Shown: positions 26,616-35,158 of the stretch, in pieces
Layout of the letters: each line of letters starts with the position of its first letter
Position numbering within the stretch: the stretch's first letter is position 1
Assembly: GCA_022826805.1 (NCBI GenBank)
Contig: JAJDUH010000005.1
Span: forward strand, 47,815-111,814
From: Candidatus Poribacteria bacterium
GTDB lineage: Bacteria; Poribacteria; WGA-4E; WGA-3G
Reading direction: 5' to 3'
DNA: 64,000 bases
Position numbers and translations under genes: made by a program
The notes under the pieces: generated by a model
What the model saw: the letters and a program-made list of their open reading frames with translations, nothing else
Told to the model about the DNA's origin: nothing
The model's database searches: none

Positions 26616-27419
26616 ATGATGAGAGTTATAAATTCGGCTAAATCTGCCCTAATTTGGTTAATTGTCATAGCTTTTGCATTATTGGTGACGACAGCCAGCC
26701 ATGCTGCTGTACTTGATCCGAAGACTGTTGAGGTTGCCTATCTCTTTGATGAAGGAAAAGCCAACACTGTTAAAGATATTTCTGGGAATGGTCGAGATGG
26801 GGACCTATCTGGAGCAAAGTATACCAAAGGTGTGTTTGGGACTTGCCTGGATTACGACGGCAAGGACGATAATTTGGTTGTTACCGGCTACGCTGGGATT
26901 GGCGGTACAGATCCGAGAACGACGGTCTTCTGGTTTAAAGCTGGGGATACCAGAGAGCACTCATGGGTGAAGTGGGGCCCGAATCTTACAGGAGAAAAGT
27001 ACTACGTCCGGGCACACATAAGGGGTGCGGAATGCAACTTGAGAGTTGAGGTTGCCGGTGGACAAAATTACGGGGCTGACAATGTCTGTGATAAGGAATG
27101 GCATCACATGGCGGTGGTCTTTCCCAAGGGTTCAGACGCTGTGAAAGACCACGATCTTTACGTTGACGGTGAGCTTCAATCCAAGGAAGGCACTGATCAG
27201 GCGATGGACACGAATGATGAGGATCAGGAAGTTACCATGGGGGACTTCTTGGCCCACCATCAATTTATGTTTGGGCTTTTTGATGAGGTTGCCATCTTCA
27301 ACGTGGATCTGACTGAAGATCAGATTAAGGCAATCATGGACAATGGATTGCAAGCGGCACTCGGTGTGGACCCACAAGGGAAATTGGCCACAAGTTGGGG
27401 GATGCTTAAGAAGTACTAA
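26616..27419 (+). CDS. Secreted LamG-domain protein with C-terminal KLxTxWGxLK tail
   Basis: 267 residues; TAGGAGG upstream of ATG-ATG. Signal peptide to about residue 31 (TTASHAAVL). A single LamG/concanavalin A-like domain runs from about 36 to 245 (VEVAYLFDEGKANTVKDISG, WHHMAVVFPKG, DLYVDGEL, GLFDEVAIFNVDLTEDQIKA). It ends with VDP-QGKLATSWGMLKKY. The last 13 residues match tails on three other exported proteins in this window, and are a candidate sorting or anchoring signal. The LamG domain suggests polysaccharide or glycoprotein binding. Its stop overlaps the stop of the convergent PhyH gene. Confidence 0.8.
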   Translation: MMRVINSAKSALIWLIVIAFALLVTTASHAAVLDPKTVEVAYLFDEGKANTVKDISGNGRDGDLSGAKYTKGVFGTCLDYDGKDDNLVVTGYAGIGGTDPRTTVFWFKAGDTREHSWVKWGPNLTGEKYYVRAHIRGAECNLRVEVAGGQNYGADNVCDKEWHHMAVVFPKGSDAVKDHDLYVDGELQSKEGTDQAMDTNDEDQEVTMGDFLAHHQFMFGLFDEVAIFNVDLTEDQIKAIMDNGLQAALGVDPQGKLATSWGMLKKY

Positions 27420-28237
27420 TCCCACAAATCGAGTCCCAATAATTTTCGTCCTAAAGGTGTCAGTTCCGCCGGTCCATAATTTTTCGCTTCCCACCGGCGT
27501 GGGTCGCCCGGATAGGGACCTCGACCTAAGGCTCTCCGCTCTCGCCACAGCGTGATGCGTTCTTGTCGTCGTTCTTCGTCCATTGGGTTCGGGACCGGAT
27601 AGAAGTTCATGTATTGTGCTAATCGCGGTTTGTCGGAGGTATTACGACCGTTGCCGTGCGGAAGTGCGACATGCCATATAAGCAAGGAACCCGCCTTTCC
27701 TGGGACCTGAATGAAGTGTTCCGACGAGATTTCTGGCACCCATGGGTTTTCTTTGTCAATCAGCGACTTATGCGCGCCGGGCCAGCAGACGAAAGACCCT
27801 TGAGTGTCGGTTGTGTCTTTCAGAAATAGAACACCTTGTGTACTGAACCTAACGGGTAGTTTCGAGGTATCGGCGTCCCAGTGGTACATACCTTTATGGT
27901 CCCACTCAGGGTAATCGGGATGCTTAGGTGGTTTCATGTTGACTCGATCAGGATGAACCCAAATCCGATGCGTACCGTAGACTTCCGTATAGATTTGATG
28001 GATCGGTGGGTGTTGGTAGACGTTCCACATGGCTTGGTGTTGGTACATCTCCACCATACCCGCGCCGGGTTTGTGAGGCGCACGATACCAGTCGTTCGGA
28101 TCTGAAGGGTCCATCTCCAAAAACGCGAAAATTGCATCGACGACTGCATCGCAAAGTTCAGTCGGGACGGCGTTTTCAATGACCATATAGCCGTATTCAT
28201 CGAAATGTTCGTGATGTGCCTGTGTCAATATTGGCAT
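27416..28237 (-). CDS. Phytanoyl-CoA dioxygenase (PhyH) family protein 2
   Basis: 273 residues; AAAGGGAA upstream of the ATG. Iron ligands are visible as HWDAD in GMYHWDADTSKL and His in LPHGNGRNT, followed by Lys-Pro-Arg (SDKPRLAQ) with the 2-oxoglutarate-binding Arg. The N-terminus HFDEYGYMVIENAVPTELCD is typical. It is clearly different from the copy at 21026, so the two probably act on different substrates. The nucleoside-phosphorylase gene lies 35 bases upstream on the same strand, so the two may be co-transcribed. The end overlaps that of the LamG gene. Confidence 0.85.
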   Translation of the reverse strand: MPILTQAHHEHFDEYGYMVIENAVPTELCDAVVDAIFAFLEMDPSDPNDWYRAPHKPGAGMVEMYQHQAMWNVYQHPPIHQIYTEVYGTHRIWVHPDRVNMKPPKHPDYPEWDHKGMYHWDADTSKLPVRFSTQGVLFLKDTTDTQGSFVCWPGAHKSLIDKENPWVPEISSEHFIQVPGKAGSLLIWHVALPHGNGRNTSDKPRLAQYMNFYPVPNPMDEERRQERITLWRERRALGRGPYPGDPRRWEAKNYGPAELTPLGRKLLGLDLWD

Positions 28238-28272
28238 TTACATTTCCCTTTAGGATTAGTTTTTGATTAAAT

Positions 28273-29049
28273 CTACTGTTGTAAGGTTGTCCGCGCTGCT
28301 TGGTACAAACGGAACAGACTCTCGTGTGTTTCTTGGGCAAGTATCTGCGGATGCCAGACTAAATCTCCTATCAAGTCGCTGATAACGAATCCTGATGCCA
28401 TATCGACGTCGCGCAGTGTACTGATGGCAAATAGAGCGGCGGCTTCCATTTCAACTGTGACAACTCCCTCCTGCTGATAATGCTGAACTTCCCCAACTGT
28501 TTCGCGAAAGAAAGCATCGATCGTCCATGTTGGTCCCTGAGTATAACAGATACCGTCCTGCGCAAGCGTCTGCTTAAGCGCATCTGTCAAGTTTTCGGAT
28601 GGTTGTGCAGGTGCCGATGGGTCTTCCATATAGTGGTATGAGACGCCTTCATCGCGAATGGCACTGGTACAAACAACAACATCGCCGATATGAGAGGTAT
28701 TTAGTAAACCACCGGCAATTCCTACGTTGATAAATCGCTTAACCCCCAGTTCTATGCAGATTTCAAGTAACATTGAGACACCGGGTGCCCCAATGCCGTT
28801 ATTGCCACTCACTGCCACGCGATTGTTAGTTTCGGGCAGCAGATAGAATCCACCGCCTATCCCATGAACCTGTTCAACACTTTCAGTTTTCGTAATACGG
28901 TCAAGCAGGTTCCCTTCATAGCAGAAAATGACACTTTCGGGGATCGGGAAATCGGGAATGAAGCCTTGTTGGCGGAAGTACGCGACGTGCTGTTGTGGTG
29001 TGACTATGGGACGTGATTTATGTTTGTCTGGGAAATTGGGTATTGGCAT
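28273..29049 (-). CDS. Nucleoside phosphorylase (PNP/UDP phosphorylase superfamily)
   Basis: 258 residues with the superfamily's characteristic blocks: FINVGIAGGLLNTSHIGDVV, a purine/uridine phosphorylase-type base-binding stretch and VTVEMEAAALFAIS (the Glu-Met-Glu ribose-binding motif), then GFVISDLIGD. The enzyme family cleaves a nucleoside with phosphate to a base and ribose-1-phosphate. Whether it prefers purines or uridine cannot be decided here. It is the probable first gene of a two-gene unit with the PhyH protein at 27416. Confidence 0.8.
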   Translation of the reverse strand: MPIPNFPDKHKSRPIVTPQQHVAYFRQQGFIPDFPIPESVIFCYEGNLLDRITKTESVEQVHGIGGGFYLLPETNNRVAVSGNNGIGAPGVSMLLEICIELGVKRFINVGIAGGLLNTSHIGDVVVCTSAIRDEGVSYHYMEDPSAPAQPSENLTDALKQTLAQDGICYTQGPTWTIDAFFRETVGEVQHYQQEGVVTVEMEAAALFAISTLRDVDMASGFVISDLIGDLVWHPQILAQETHESLFRLYQAARTTLQQ

Positions 29050-29247
29050 AGTTACTTTTTAAGCTGAAGATTTTGTCTAAATCTCAATAATAATACTATC
29101 TCCTTTTTCTGTTCATGGGATAGGCAAAACAGCTGTAAACACCACCGGACGTTGCTACAATCAACCATTAAAATGGTAACAAATTCAGTGAGCAAAGTCA
29201 AATTACATTTCAATAGAACGCAGACGAAGATTTTCTCTCCCTCGGTA

Positions 29248-29269
29248 GGCGAGGTTTCCCAACCTCGCC
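29248..29269. repeat. GGCGAGGTT-TCCC-AACCTCGCC palindrome
   Basis: A perfect 9-bp inverted repeat with a 4-base loop in the 620-base gap after the nucleoside phosphorylase. A degenerate relative is at about 19709-19723. No T-run follows it, so a dispersed palindrome is more likely than a terminator. Confidence 0.6.
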
Positions 29270-29466
29270 GGTGCAGCGTGTCTAAGTAATTCTAAAATTC
29301 ACCATAGTGTGCATCTGTATTCCGAGATGCGCGTTCATCTTCTTATAGGAGCGAGTGTTTTTGCGAATCAACACAGGATTTAGTCTGGGAATAGACTAAA
29401 TTTTGTCCACACGCGACAAAATTTGTCTTTGCTTTACATTTCCATTCCTTGTATTACATTTGCGCG

Positions 29467-29532
29467 TAAATCAACGGTATGAAATCCGTATGGACTTCCC
29501 CGGGTATGAATGCCTTATGGCATTCACCGGCC
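29467..29532. repeat. 7-4-7 hairpin repeat cluster A (ATCAACGGTAT family)
   Basis: AATCAACGGTAT precedes a hairpin GAAATCC-GTAT-GGACTTC (29481-29498, one mismatch), then CCCGGGTAT and a second, perfect hairpin GAATGCC-TTAT-GGCATTC (29508-29525), then ACCGG. Same family as 44788-45100 and 63928-64000. Confidence 0.75.
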
Positions 29533-29610
29533 TCGCAGTGAGAGTCCGTGGAGTGTTTCCCCTGCTCGCGACCTCTATACCTATCGACTTTGATCTGACA
29601 AAGCAATAGA

Positions 29611-29648
29611 CGCGAGCACAAAATTTGGTAAAAGGTTTTGTGCTCGCG
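29611..29648. terminator. Strong hairpin downstream of the sigma-factor gene
   Basis: A perfect 13-bp stem CGCGAGCACAAAA / TTTTGTGCTCGCG with a 12-base loop, 24 bases beyond the stop of the leftward sigma-factor gene. No clean U-run follows on the - strand, so termination is plausible but unproven. A second inverted repeat AAATTTTGTC/GACAAAATTT lies at 29398-29424. Otherwise 29050-29672 holds only repeats. Confidence 0.45.
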
Positions 29649-29672
29649 CCCCTACGAGGTACTGGTCCGGGA

Positions 29673-30860
29673 TTAGTGGTCTTCTGGATTCAGATAGACT
29701 CTTGTCATACCTACGAAGTTCAGGTAGTAAAAAACAGCATCGTTTTTGGGTTCAACGAGATCATCTTCTGTCCTGTTCACTAATGATCCTTCTATTAACA
29801 ACACCACCGTTTCCTCCATTTCACTTTCGGAGATGCCACAGCCGTTTGCCAAATCTGCAACCGATTTCTTGCCTTCCACTAACTGTCTTAAAACGGCGAC
29901 TACAGTGGGATTTGTGAAGAATTTCGCAAGTTTCACGATTTCAGCATCCGGTGCTCTTGATATAAAATTGTTAATACTGTCCGACCAGATTGAACCGCGG
30001 CTTGATCTCTGGCCAGAGGCGGCATGATAGGCACCGGCGTAGCACCACGTGATCGGGTCTTTTGCACTGTGGGGGAGTCGGAGTAATGCCTTAAGCGCTT
30101 GTTTTTTATCTGGGTCAGTAGAAGCATCCGAGTTAGCCGCAATGCCATTAATTTGCTCTTGTAGATTGGTGATCTGACGCTGCATTTCTTTCAACCTTGC
30201 GTCAACCTCGGATCCGTCTCTCACTTCATTTGTCATAATGGTTTCTCCTTCTAACTGGCTTTGGGAATGATGCTCTCCTTCGATTGTAATGTCGATTGCT
30301 TCTCGAATCATGAATTCATATTGCTTTAGTCGTTGCCTTGCTCGATGGAGGCGACTCTTAATGGTATTTTCAGATACGCCTAAATGCTTTCCTATCTCTG
30401 AAGAGGTCATTTCTTCAAAGTAGTGGAGCGTGATGATCTCTCGGTCACTTTCCTTCAACGTCGTAAGCAATTTTTTGACGAGATCGCTTTGCGATTCGGC
30501 GGTTGCTTTGGCGTGTTCCGTTGCGATATACCGAGAATACACCTCTCCCTCTATTTCCGAAATGTGGACCGCTTCCAGCGACCTGATTTGTAACCGATTT
30601 TCTCGGAACCATGCGATACAAAGATGATCCACAATCGCATATAGCCACTTTGAAAACTGGGTCGGATAATTTAGCGTGTCGAGTTTCTGATAGACTCTCA
30701 GGAATGTCTCCTGTGTAATGTCCTCAGCGATCTGAAAATCCTCTGTTTTCCGCAATGCATGGGTGTGAACCTGCTGTTGATATTTGCTAATCAAAGTTGC
30801 AAAGGCATTCTCATCACCGGCAAGGATACGCTGGATCAGTTCAACATCGTCGTTTCGCAT
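29673..30860 (-). CDS. ECF sigma factor fused to a C-terminal winged-helix-like domain, copy 1
   Basis: 395 residues; CTGGAGA upstream of the ATG. Region 2 (about 10-80: DENAFATLISKYQQQV, DFQIAEDITQETFLRVYQKL) and region 4 (about 130-185: LKESDREIITLHYFEEMTSS, LGVSENTIKSRLHRARQRLK) are complete. A coiled-coil stretch follows (VDARLKEMQRQITNLQEQIN, about 222-242). The C-terminal 150 residues carry an ArsR-like helix-turn-helix (FTNPTVVAVLRQLVEGKKSV, then ADLANGCGISESEMEETVVL) and a wing-like end. No separate anti-sigma gene is nearby; the C-terminal domain may be the control module. A paralogue is at 35159. Confidence 0.8.
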   Translation of the reverse strand: MRNDDVELIQRILAGDENAFATLISKYQQQVHTHALRKTEDFQIAEDITQETFLRVYQKLDTLNYPTQFSKWLYAIVDHLCIAWFRENRLQIRSLEAVHISEIEGEVYSRYIATEHAKATAESQSDLVKKLLTTLKESDREIITLHYFEEMTSSEIGKHLGVSENTIKSRLHRARQRLKQYEFMIREAIDITIEGEHHSQSQLEGETIMTNEVRDGSEVDARLKEMQRQITNLQEQINGIAANSDASTDPDKKQALKALLRLPHSAKDPITWCYAGAYHAASGQRSSRGSIWSDSINNFISRAPDAEIVKLAKFFTNPTVVAVLRQLVEGKKSVADLANGCGISESEMEETVVLLIEGSLVNRTEDDLVEPKNDAVFYYLNFVGMTRVYLNPEDH

Positions 30861-30962
30861 CAGGCATCTCCAGAAAGGCTGCTTTTACCAAGGACTATTT
30901 CAAGGGTAGCTATGCTTAAAAGAAACGAAAAGATACCCTGTCCGTCTCCTTCGCTATATAGT

Positions 30963-30987
30963 GACGCGAACAAAAAGAAAAAGGTGC
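30963..30987 (-). promoter_or_regulatory. Candidate ECF-type promoter of sigma gene 1
   Basis: On the - strand GCACC (30983-30987, within ATTATGCACCTTT) and CGTC (30963-30966, within CGCGTCACTATATAG) are 16 bases apart, about 100 bases before the start codon. Sigma gene 2 has the same two elements 17 apart. CGTC is a common -10 element of ECF promoters. Autoregulation is inferred. The rest of the 430-base gap (30861-31292) shows no gene. Confidence 0.5.
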
Positions 30988-31292
30988 ATAATTTTAAAAA
31001 GTAGAATTTTTATGGAAAAATATCCGTCAAAGAGTTTTCCGGAAAACAGAGAGGTCGTAGCGAGAAAGGTTGGAAATCTTCCTCACAAAGCAGAAAGTGG
31101 CTAACAAAGCACTCGCGTGGATTGTATCTGTGTGAGATATGAAAAGGTATCAACTTGCCGGAAAGAGGCACATGATAAACCTGTCTGACCATATTATGAG
31201 CAAGTTCTTGTCTCATAATATATAGTCTGTAGGAACTTCAATATTAGGATTTGACTGTTTCGCATTTAGTTCGAAAAGTCAAATCAATAGAA

Positions 31293-32768
31293 TCACCCGA
31301 TTTCTATACGGAGGAAAGAGAGAAACGTGCTGACAAACAGCACCAGGAGAAATAAAATCAACAGTAGTAGGTCGACAGTCGCAGCATTAAAATCCACACT
31401 AAAGCGGTGTTGATCTTCAAATTTGGGGATGGCACCAAAGTTCACTGACTTTTGTGATGTGCCTTCTGGGATACCGATTGCGTGTGGACTCTCCGGATCT
31501 GCATGATCGGTATCAATGAGAAATTGTCGAAATTGCCTGGCATATTGACGTGTTTGAGAGATGAAATCTAAATGTCGGGGCAAGCCGGTGCCTGCGAGTG
31601 CCTCAAAAGCATACTGCACAACCGCTGCGGGTGAAATACGGGTAAGGGACCGGGCGGTTTGGATTTGACGGAGTTCGGTGGAAAGATAATCTGCATGCAA
31701 GCGATCGCGTAATTCTGCGTCTTTATTAACATATTCTGCCCCTAACGCTGTCGCGATTGTCGCGGGGGTTTCTCGTCTGGGTGGCTCTTTAATCCGGGCA
31801 AAGTAACGTGTCCGTAAATCTTTACGCGAATTCCGATACTGTGTCACGAATTCTTTTGGGGATGGGCGGGGGGACAGGCGACTACTAAGGGAGCCGAGGG
31901 CGTTTGGTGTCAGCACCACCCAGACCGTCCAGATTAATAGGAGGATGACCAGACTCGTTGAAGACTGTTTGGTAAGTGTCGAAACAAGAAGTCCTAACAG
32001 AATGAAAATTGAGGCATAAACGAACGCGATACAGACAATGAAACCCAACCTTATCCAATGATTGCTGTGGAATTGAATGGCTTCGGAAAGGTATATGATG
32101 GAAAGACTAACAATTGTTCCAATCAAAAAGGGAATGGTGATGCTAAAAAATGCGCCGAGAAACTTACCACAAATCACGGCGTTCCGTGAAACGCTGTTTG
32201 CCAACATCAACCGCAGTGTTCCATGTTCTTGCTCACCAGAGATCGAATCGAACGTAAACAGAATACCCATGAAACTCAACACAATAGCCGTTACAAATCC
32301 CCAATCGATTTTGATAAAATCTGGCAGGATGCTCCACGTGTTTGATCTGGGTGGCGAAATGAATATAAGATCGGGGCTGGCTTGTGGATAGACTAATCGC
32401 CAGATTTCTGTGAATTGATATGAAACATGTCCGCGTTTCCAGAGACGAGTCCGACTGGCAGTACCGCCACGCACATGCCCAAACAGGAGCTCTTCTCCAC
32501 CATCTGCACAGAAAGTCAAAGGACTCGGTTTTTTATGAAGGTCGCCAGGACCTCTTAGCACCAGACGATAAAGTGTGTCGGTGTGCAATTTCAAACGGTC
32601 GAGCGATGCCGCGACATTTTTCTGATATTTCTTCATTCGCTGCTTGTATTCTCCGAGATATGCAACAGCATTGACGACCATCAACATCAAAATCAATAGC
32701 GTTGTCAGTGCGAAACGGAGGCTACTCAGGTGATCGTAGAGTTCGCGTTTAACGATATGGAAAATCAT
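31293..32768 (-). CDS. ABC-2 type transporter permease A
   Basis: 491 residues from ATG 32766-32768, with GAGGA upstream; an earlier in-frame start adds 15 non-homologous residues. Helix 1 (LRFALTTLLILMLMVVNAVA) is followed by a large extracytoplasmic loop. Then come the ABC-2 signature region ISGEQEHGTLRLMLANSVSR with NAVICGKFLGAFFSITIPF, three to four more helices, a second large loop and a final helix (LLLLILFLLVLFVSTFLSFL). This is a DUF3526-like membrane subunit. It lies 101 bases downstream of permease B, its paralogue. No ATP-binding subunit is encoded in the window. Confidence 0.75.
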   Translation of the reverse strand: MIFHIVKRELYDHLSSLRFALTTLLILMLMVVNAVAYLGEYKQRMKKYQKNVAASLDRLKLHTDTLYRLVLRGPGDLHKKPSPLTFCADGGEELLFGHVRGGTASRTRLWKRGHVSYQFTEIWRLVYPQASPDLIFISPPRSNTWSILPDFIKIDWGFVTAIVLSFMGILFTFDSISGEQEHGTLRLMLANSVSRNAVICGKFLGAFFSITIPFLIGTIVSLSIIYLSEAIQFHSNHWIRLGFIVCIAFVYASIFILLGLLVSTLTKQSSTSLVILLLIWTVWVVLTPNALGSLSSRLSPRPSPKEFVTQYRNSRKDLRTRYFARIKEPPRRETPATIATALGAEYVNKDAELRDRLHADYLSTELRQIQTARSLTRISPAAVVQYAFEALAGTGLPRHLDFISQTRQYARQFRQFLIDTDHADPESPHAIGIPEGTSQKSVNFGAIPKFEDQHRFSVDFNAATVDLLLLILFLLVLFVSTFLSFLRIEIG

Positions 32769-32800
32769 CTTAGGTCCTCGGTGGAAGGCAGTGTTTGAAG

Positions 32801-32868
32801 TGTTGGGTTTCACTCACACCTTTGCGAGGTTTGGTCCCTCTTTTTAGTTCCGTTCAACCCAACCTACA
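32801..32868. repeat. Half copy of the nested inverted-repeat element
   Basis: Only the right half is present: inner arm TGTTGGGTTTCAC (32801-32813) and outer arm TTCAACCCAACCTACA (32853-32868), squeezed between the two permease genes. Compare the full copies at 2879 and 38671. Confidence 0.6.
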
Positions 32869-32869
32869 G

Positions 32870-34378
32870 CTAGATTTCCTGCTTGACAAAAGTGGCGAAA
32901 GTTGCAAGGAACAGTAGAATATTGAGTAATAGCAGCAACTGAAGATCGGGGAGTGCCCGTGAAGCGTTTGTCCAGAGACTGGCACGTTGATACACAAACC
33001 TTGGTAGATCATCTAAGTTGATGGTCCCTTTATCGCTGGTGAACCACTGCCGGCTTGAAAAGGCATCCTTGTCATAAAGGTAATCAATCAGCGTCCGTCG
33101 ATATTGCCTTGCATTTTCAAAGAAATCTACGATTCCATCAAGATCTGTCCCTGCCCATGCCTGTGTTGCGAGGTCATACATCGCGGCGGGGGAAAGCCGA
33201 AGCAGGTTCCGAGCTATGCTTGCTCGCCAAAACCGGGTCTGCTTGAGTATCGGCATACGCACCAAACCCATTTTCTCTGCGGCACGAATGCGTAACGGCG
33301 TTAAGAATTGATGGTAGCGGATGGCATGAGGAATAAATTTTTCAGATGCCGGGGCGATGACCCGCCAATTATATGATTTGAACTCTATATGATTTGCTAT
33401 TTCTGGAACACTTACACCAATGTGTACCCCACCCAGATTGTTACCTAAGTTAAAAAACTCACTATCTCCTTCGACTCCATCGTTCCTAAGATATTTCCTC
33501 TCCTCTTTGTTGACGGTCTGTTGTATTTGCCAAATTGCGTCGAAACTGGAATTTATCTTACTATCTTGTTCACGGGTTAATTGGTTGACCGCGAGCACAC
33601 TAACGGAGGGATAGATCAATATCAGTACTACCCAGATGAATAGAGAGAGCATGAGTGCTGTGGCAGTGCGGTGCACCCCGGCGGAAATCAGCAGTCCGAT
33701 CAGGTAGATAGCAGAGAGATAAATAATCGAAGTTAGCAAGATGCAGGCGATTCTCAGAAAATCGTCTCCACTGAAAAAGATTGATCCTGATAAGACGATC
33801 CATATTAAGGCAATAGCGAAACTGATGATGAGGGGAAGAATCAAGCAAATTATCGCGCCAAAGTATTTCGCTGCCAAGATAGAACCTCGGCTTATTGGGT
33901 GACTCATTGTGAGTCGCAATGTGCCGGCTTCGCGTTCGCCGGCAATGGCATCGTAGGCGAACAACAACGCGAGTAAAGAAAGAACAAATTGGAAGATAAA
34001 GACTAAGTCAATTTGAGAAAAATAATGAATAAAAAGATTACCAGTGCCGTGAGATTCGGCATCCCAAAGGAGTGGGATATTCGTATAATAGATCCGTAAT
34101 GTATTGCCAAGTCGGTTGTCCATACCGGCATTAAAAATGCTTAACGGACTGGGTGGACGAGCAATCTTTGGTCTCAAATCAGAATAGGTTTGGGTGGCTA
34201 AAAGTGCTTCACGGTGAGCATCGCTGGCGGCATTGTAGCTTGCTAACCGTTGTTCATAATCGTCAATTCTGATGAACGTAGTTGTGGCAACAAGGAGCAG
34301 ACAGGTGATTACGGTGACTGCAAAACGAAATGTTATCAAATGCGAGAGAATCTCACGCCTTAGTAACACTAAAAACAT
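32870..34378 (-). CDS. ABC-2 type transporter permease B
   Basis: 502 residues from ATG 34376-34378, with AAGGA upstream; a longer in-frame start is less likely. Same design as permease A: N-terminal MFLVLLRREILSHLITFRFA with the first helix VTVITCLLLVATTTFI, the motif AGEREAGTLRLTMSHPISRG followed by SILAAKYFGAI, then hydrophobic helices, a long loop and a last helix (LQLLLLLNILLFLATFATFV). The N-terminal 45 residues are clearly shared with the chimeric protein encoded immediately upstream. Without an ATPase nearby, the pair must use one encoded elsewhere or be non-transporting. Confidence 0.75.
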   Translation of the reverse strand: MFLVLLRREILSHLITFRFAVTVITCLLLVATTTFIRIDDYEQRLASYNAASDAHREALLATQTYSDLRPKIARPPSPLSIFNAGMDNRLGNTLRIYYTNIPLLWDAESHGTGNLFIHYFSQIDLVFIFQFVLSLLALLFAYDAIAGEREAGTLRLTMSHPISRGSILAAKYFGAIICLILPLIISFAIALIWIVLSGSIFFSGDDFLRIACILLTSIIYLSAIYLIGLLISAGVHRTATALMLSLFIWVVLILIYPSVSVLAVNQLTREQDSKINSSFDAIWQIQQTVNKEERKYLRNDGVEGDSEFFNLGNNLGGVHIGVSVPEIANHIEFKSYNWRVIAPASEKFIPHAIRYHQFLTPLRIRAAEKMGLVRMPILKQTRFWRASIARNLLRLSPAAMYDLATQAWAGTDLDGIVDFFENARQYRRTLIDYLYDKDAFSSRQWFTSDKGTINLDDLPRFVYQRASLWTNASRALPDLQLLLLLNILLFLATFATFVKQEI

Positions 34379-34436
34379 TGAACGGTTCCTTAATTGAAGC
34401 CGGAAAGACAGACGAAACACCTGTCTTTCCGTTTAT

Positions 34437-35018
34437 TTACTTCTCAGATTTAACGTGTCCAAGATGCACAGTTGTCATACTCACGAAATTCAGGAAAAAG
34501 GAGATGGCATCATTGTGCGGTTTGATAAGATTGTTTTCCGTGCGAATAACTAATGTTGCTTTCATTAGTTTCTCCACGGCTTCCTTCACTTCATTTTCTG
34601 GGATGCCGGACTCCTTCGCCAAATCCGCAACCGATTTTTTACCCTCTACTAACTGTCTTAAAACGGCAACTATGGTAGGGTTTGTGAAGAGGCTTGCGAA
34701 CTCTGCTATTTCAACATCTGGTGCGTTAGATAAGAAATGGTCGATATTGTCCCACCAGAATGCGACACGCTTTTTCGTACTGCCGAGAGAGGACTGGTAA
34801 CTACCAACATAGCCCCACGCTATTTGCCTTTCAGCATCGTGGGGGAGTTGACACAATGTTTCAAATGCCTCAGTTTTTTCTGGATCACGAAGTGCCTCAT
34901 ATTCATCTCCGATGAGAGTCGTTGTGGCAGCGAAAATCAGACAGGTAATAACTATGATTGTAAAACGAAATTTTATCAAGTGGGCAAGGAACCCGCGTTT
35001 CAAAGTTTCTAAAAGCAT
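34437..35018 (-). CDS. Chimera: ABC-2 permease N-terminus joined to sigma-factor C-terminal winged-helix-like domain
   Basis: 193 residues; AAAGGA upstream. Residues 1-42 (MLLETLKRGFLAHLIKFRFT, then IIVITCLIFAATTTLIGDEY) match the first helix of permease B. From about residue 50 (AFETLCQLPHDAERQIAWGY) to the end (FVSMTTVHLGHVKSEK) it matches the C-terminal domain of the sigma factor at 35159, including FTNPTIVAVLRQLVEGKKSV. Sigma regions 2 and 4 are absent. By the positive-inside rule the C-terminal domain would face the periplasm, which is hard to reconcile with DNA binding. It is intact as a reading frame. It may be a recombination product or a membrane-bound partner of the sigma factors. 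Confidence 0.75.
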   Translation of the reverse strand: MLLETLKRGFLAHLIKFRFTIIVITCLIFAATTTLIGDEYEALRDPEKTEAFETLCQLPHDAERQIAWGYVGSYQSSLGSTKKRVAFWWDNIDHFLSNAPDVEIAEFASLFTNPTIVAVLRQLVEGKKSVADLAKESGIPENEVKEAVEKLMKATLVIRTENNLIKPHNDAISFFLNFVSMTTVHLGHVKSEK

Positions 35019-35158
35019 TGAACAATTCCTTTCTGCCGTTTGTGGCAGGGGAGATTAATTTAGGAACAGTCATACATGACTGAACATTTTGTCAAAAATC
35101 CGAAGATTTACCTCAATAGTTGAAATCGAAAGGGCTGGCAGAAAACCCGCCCATCTGT

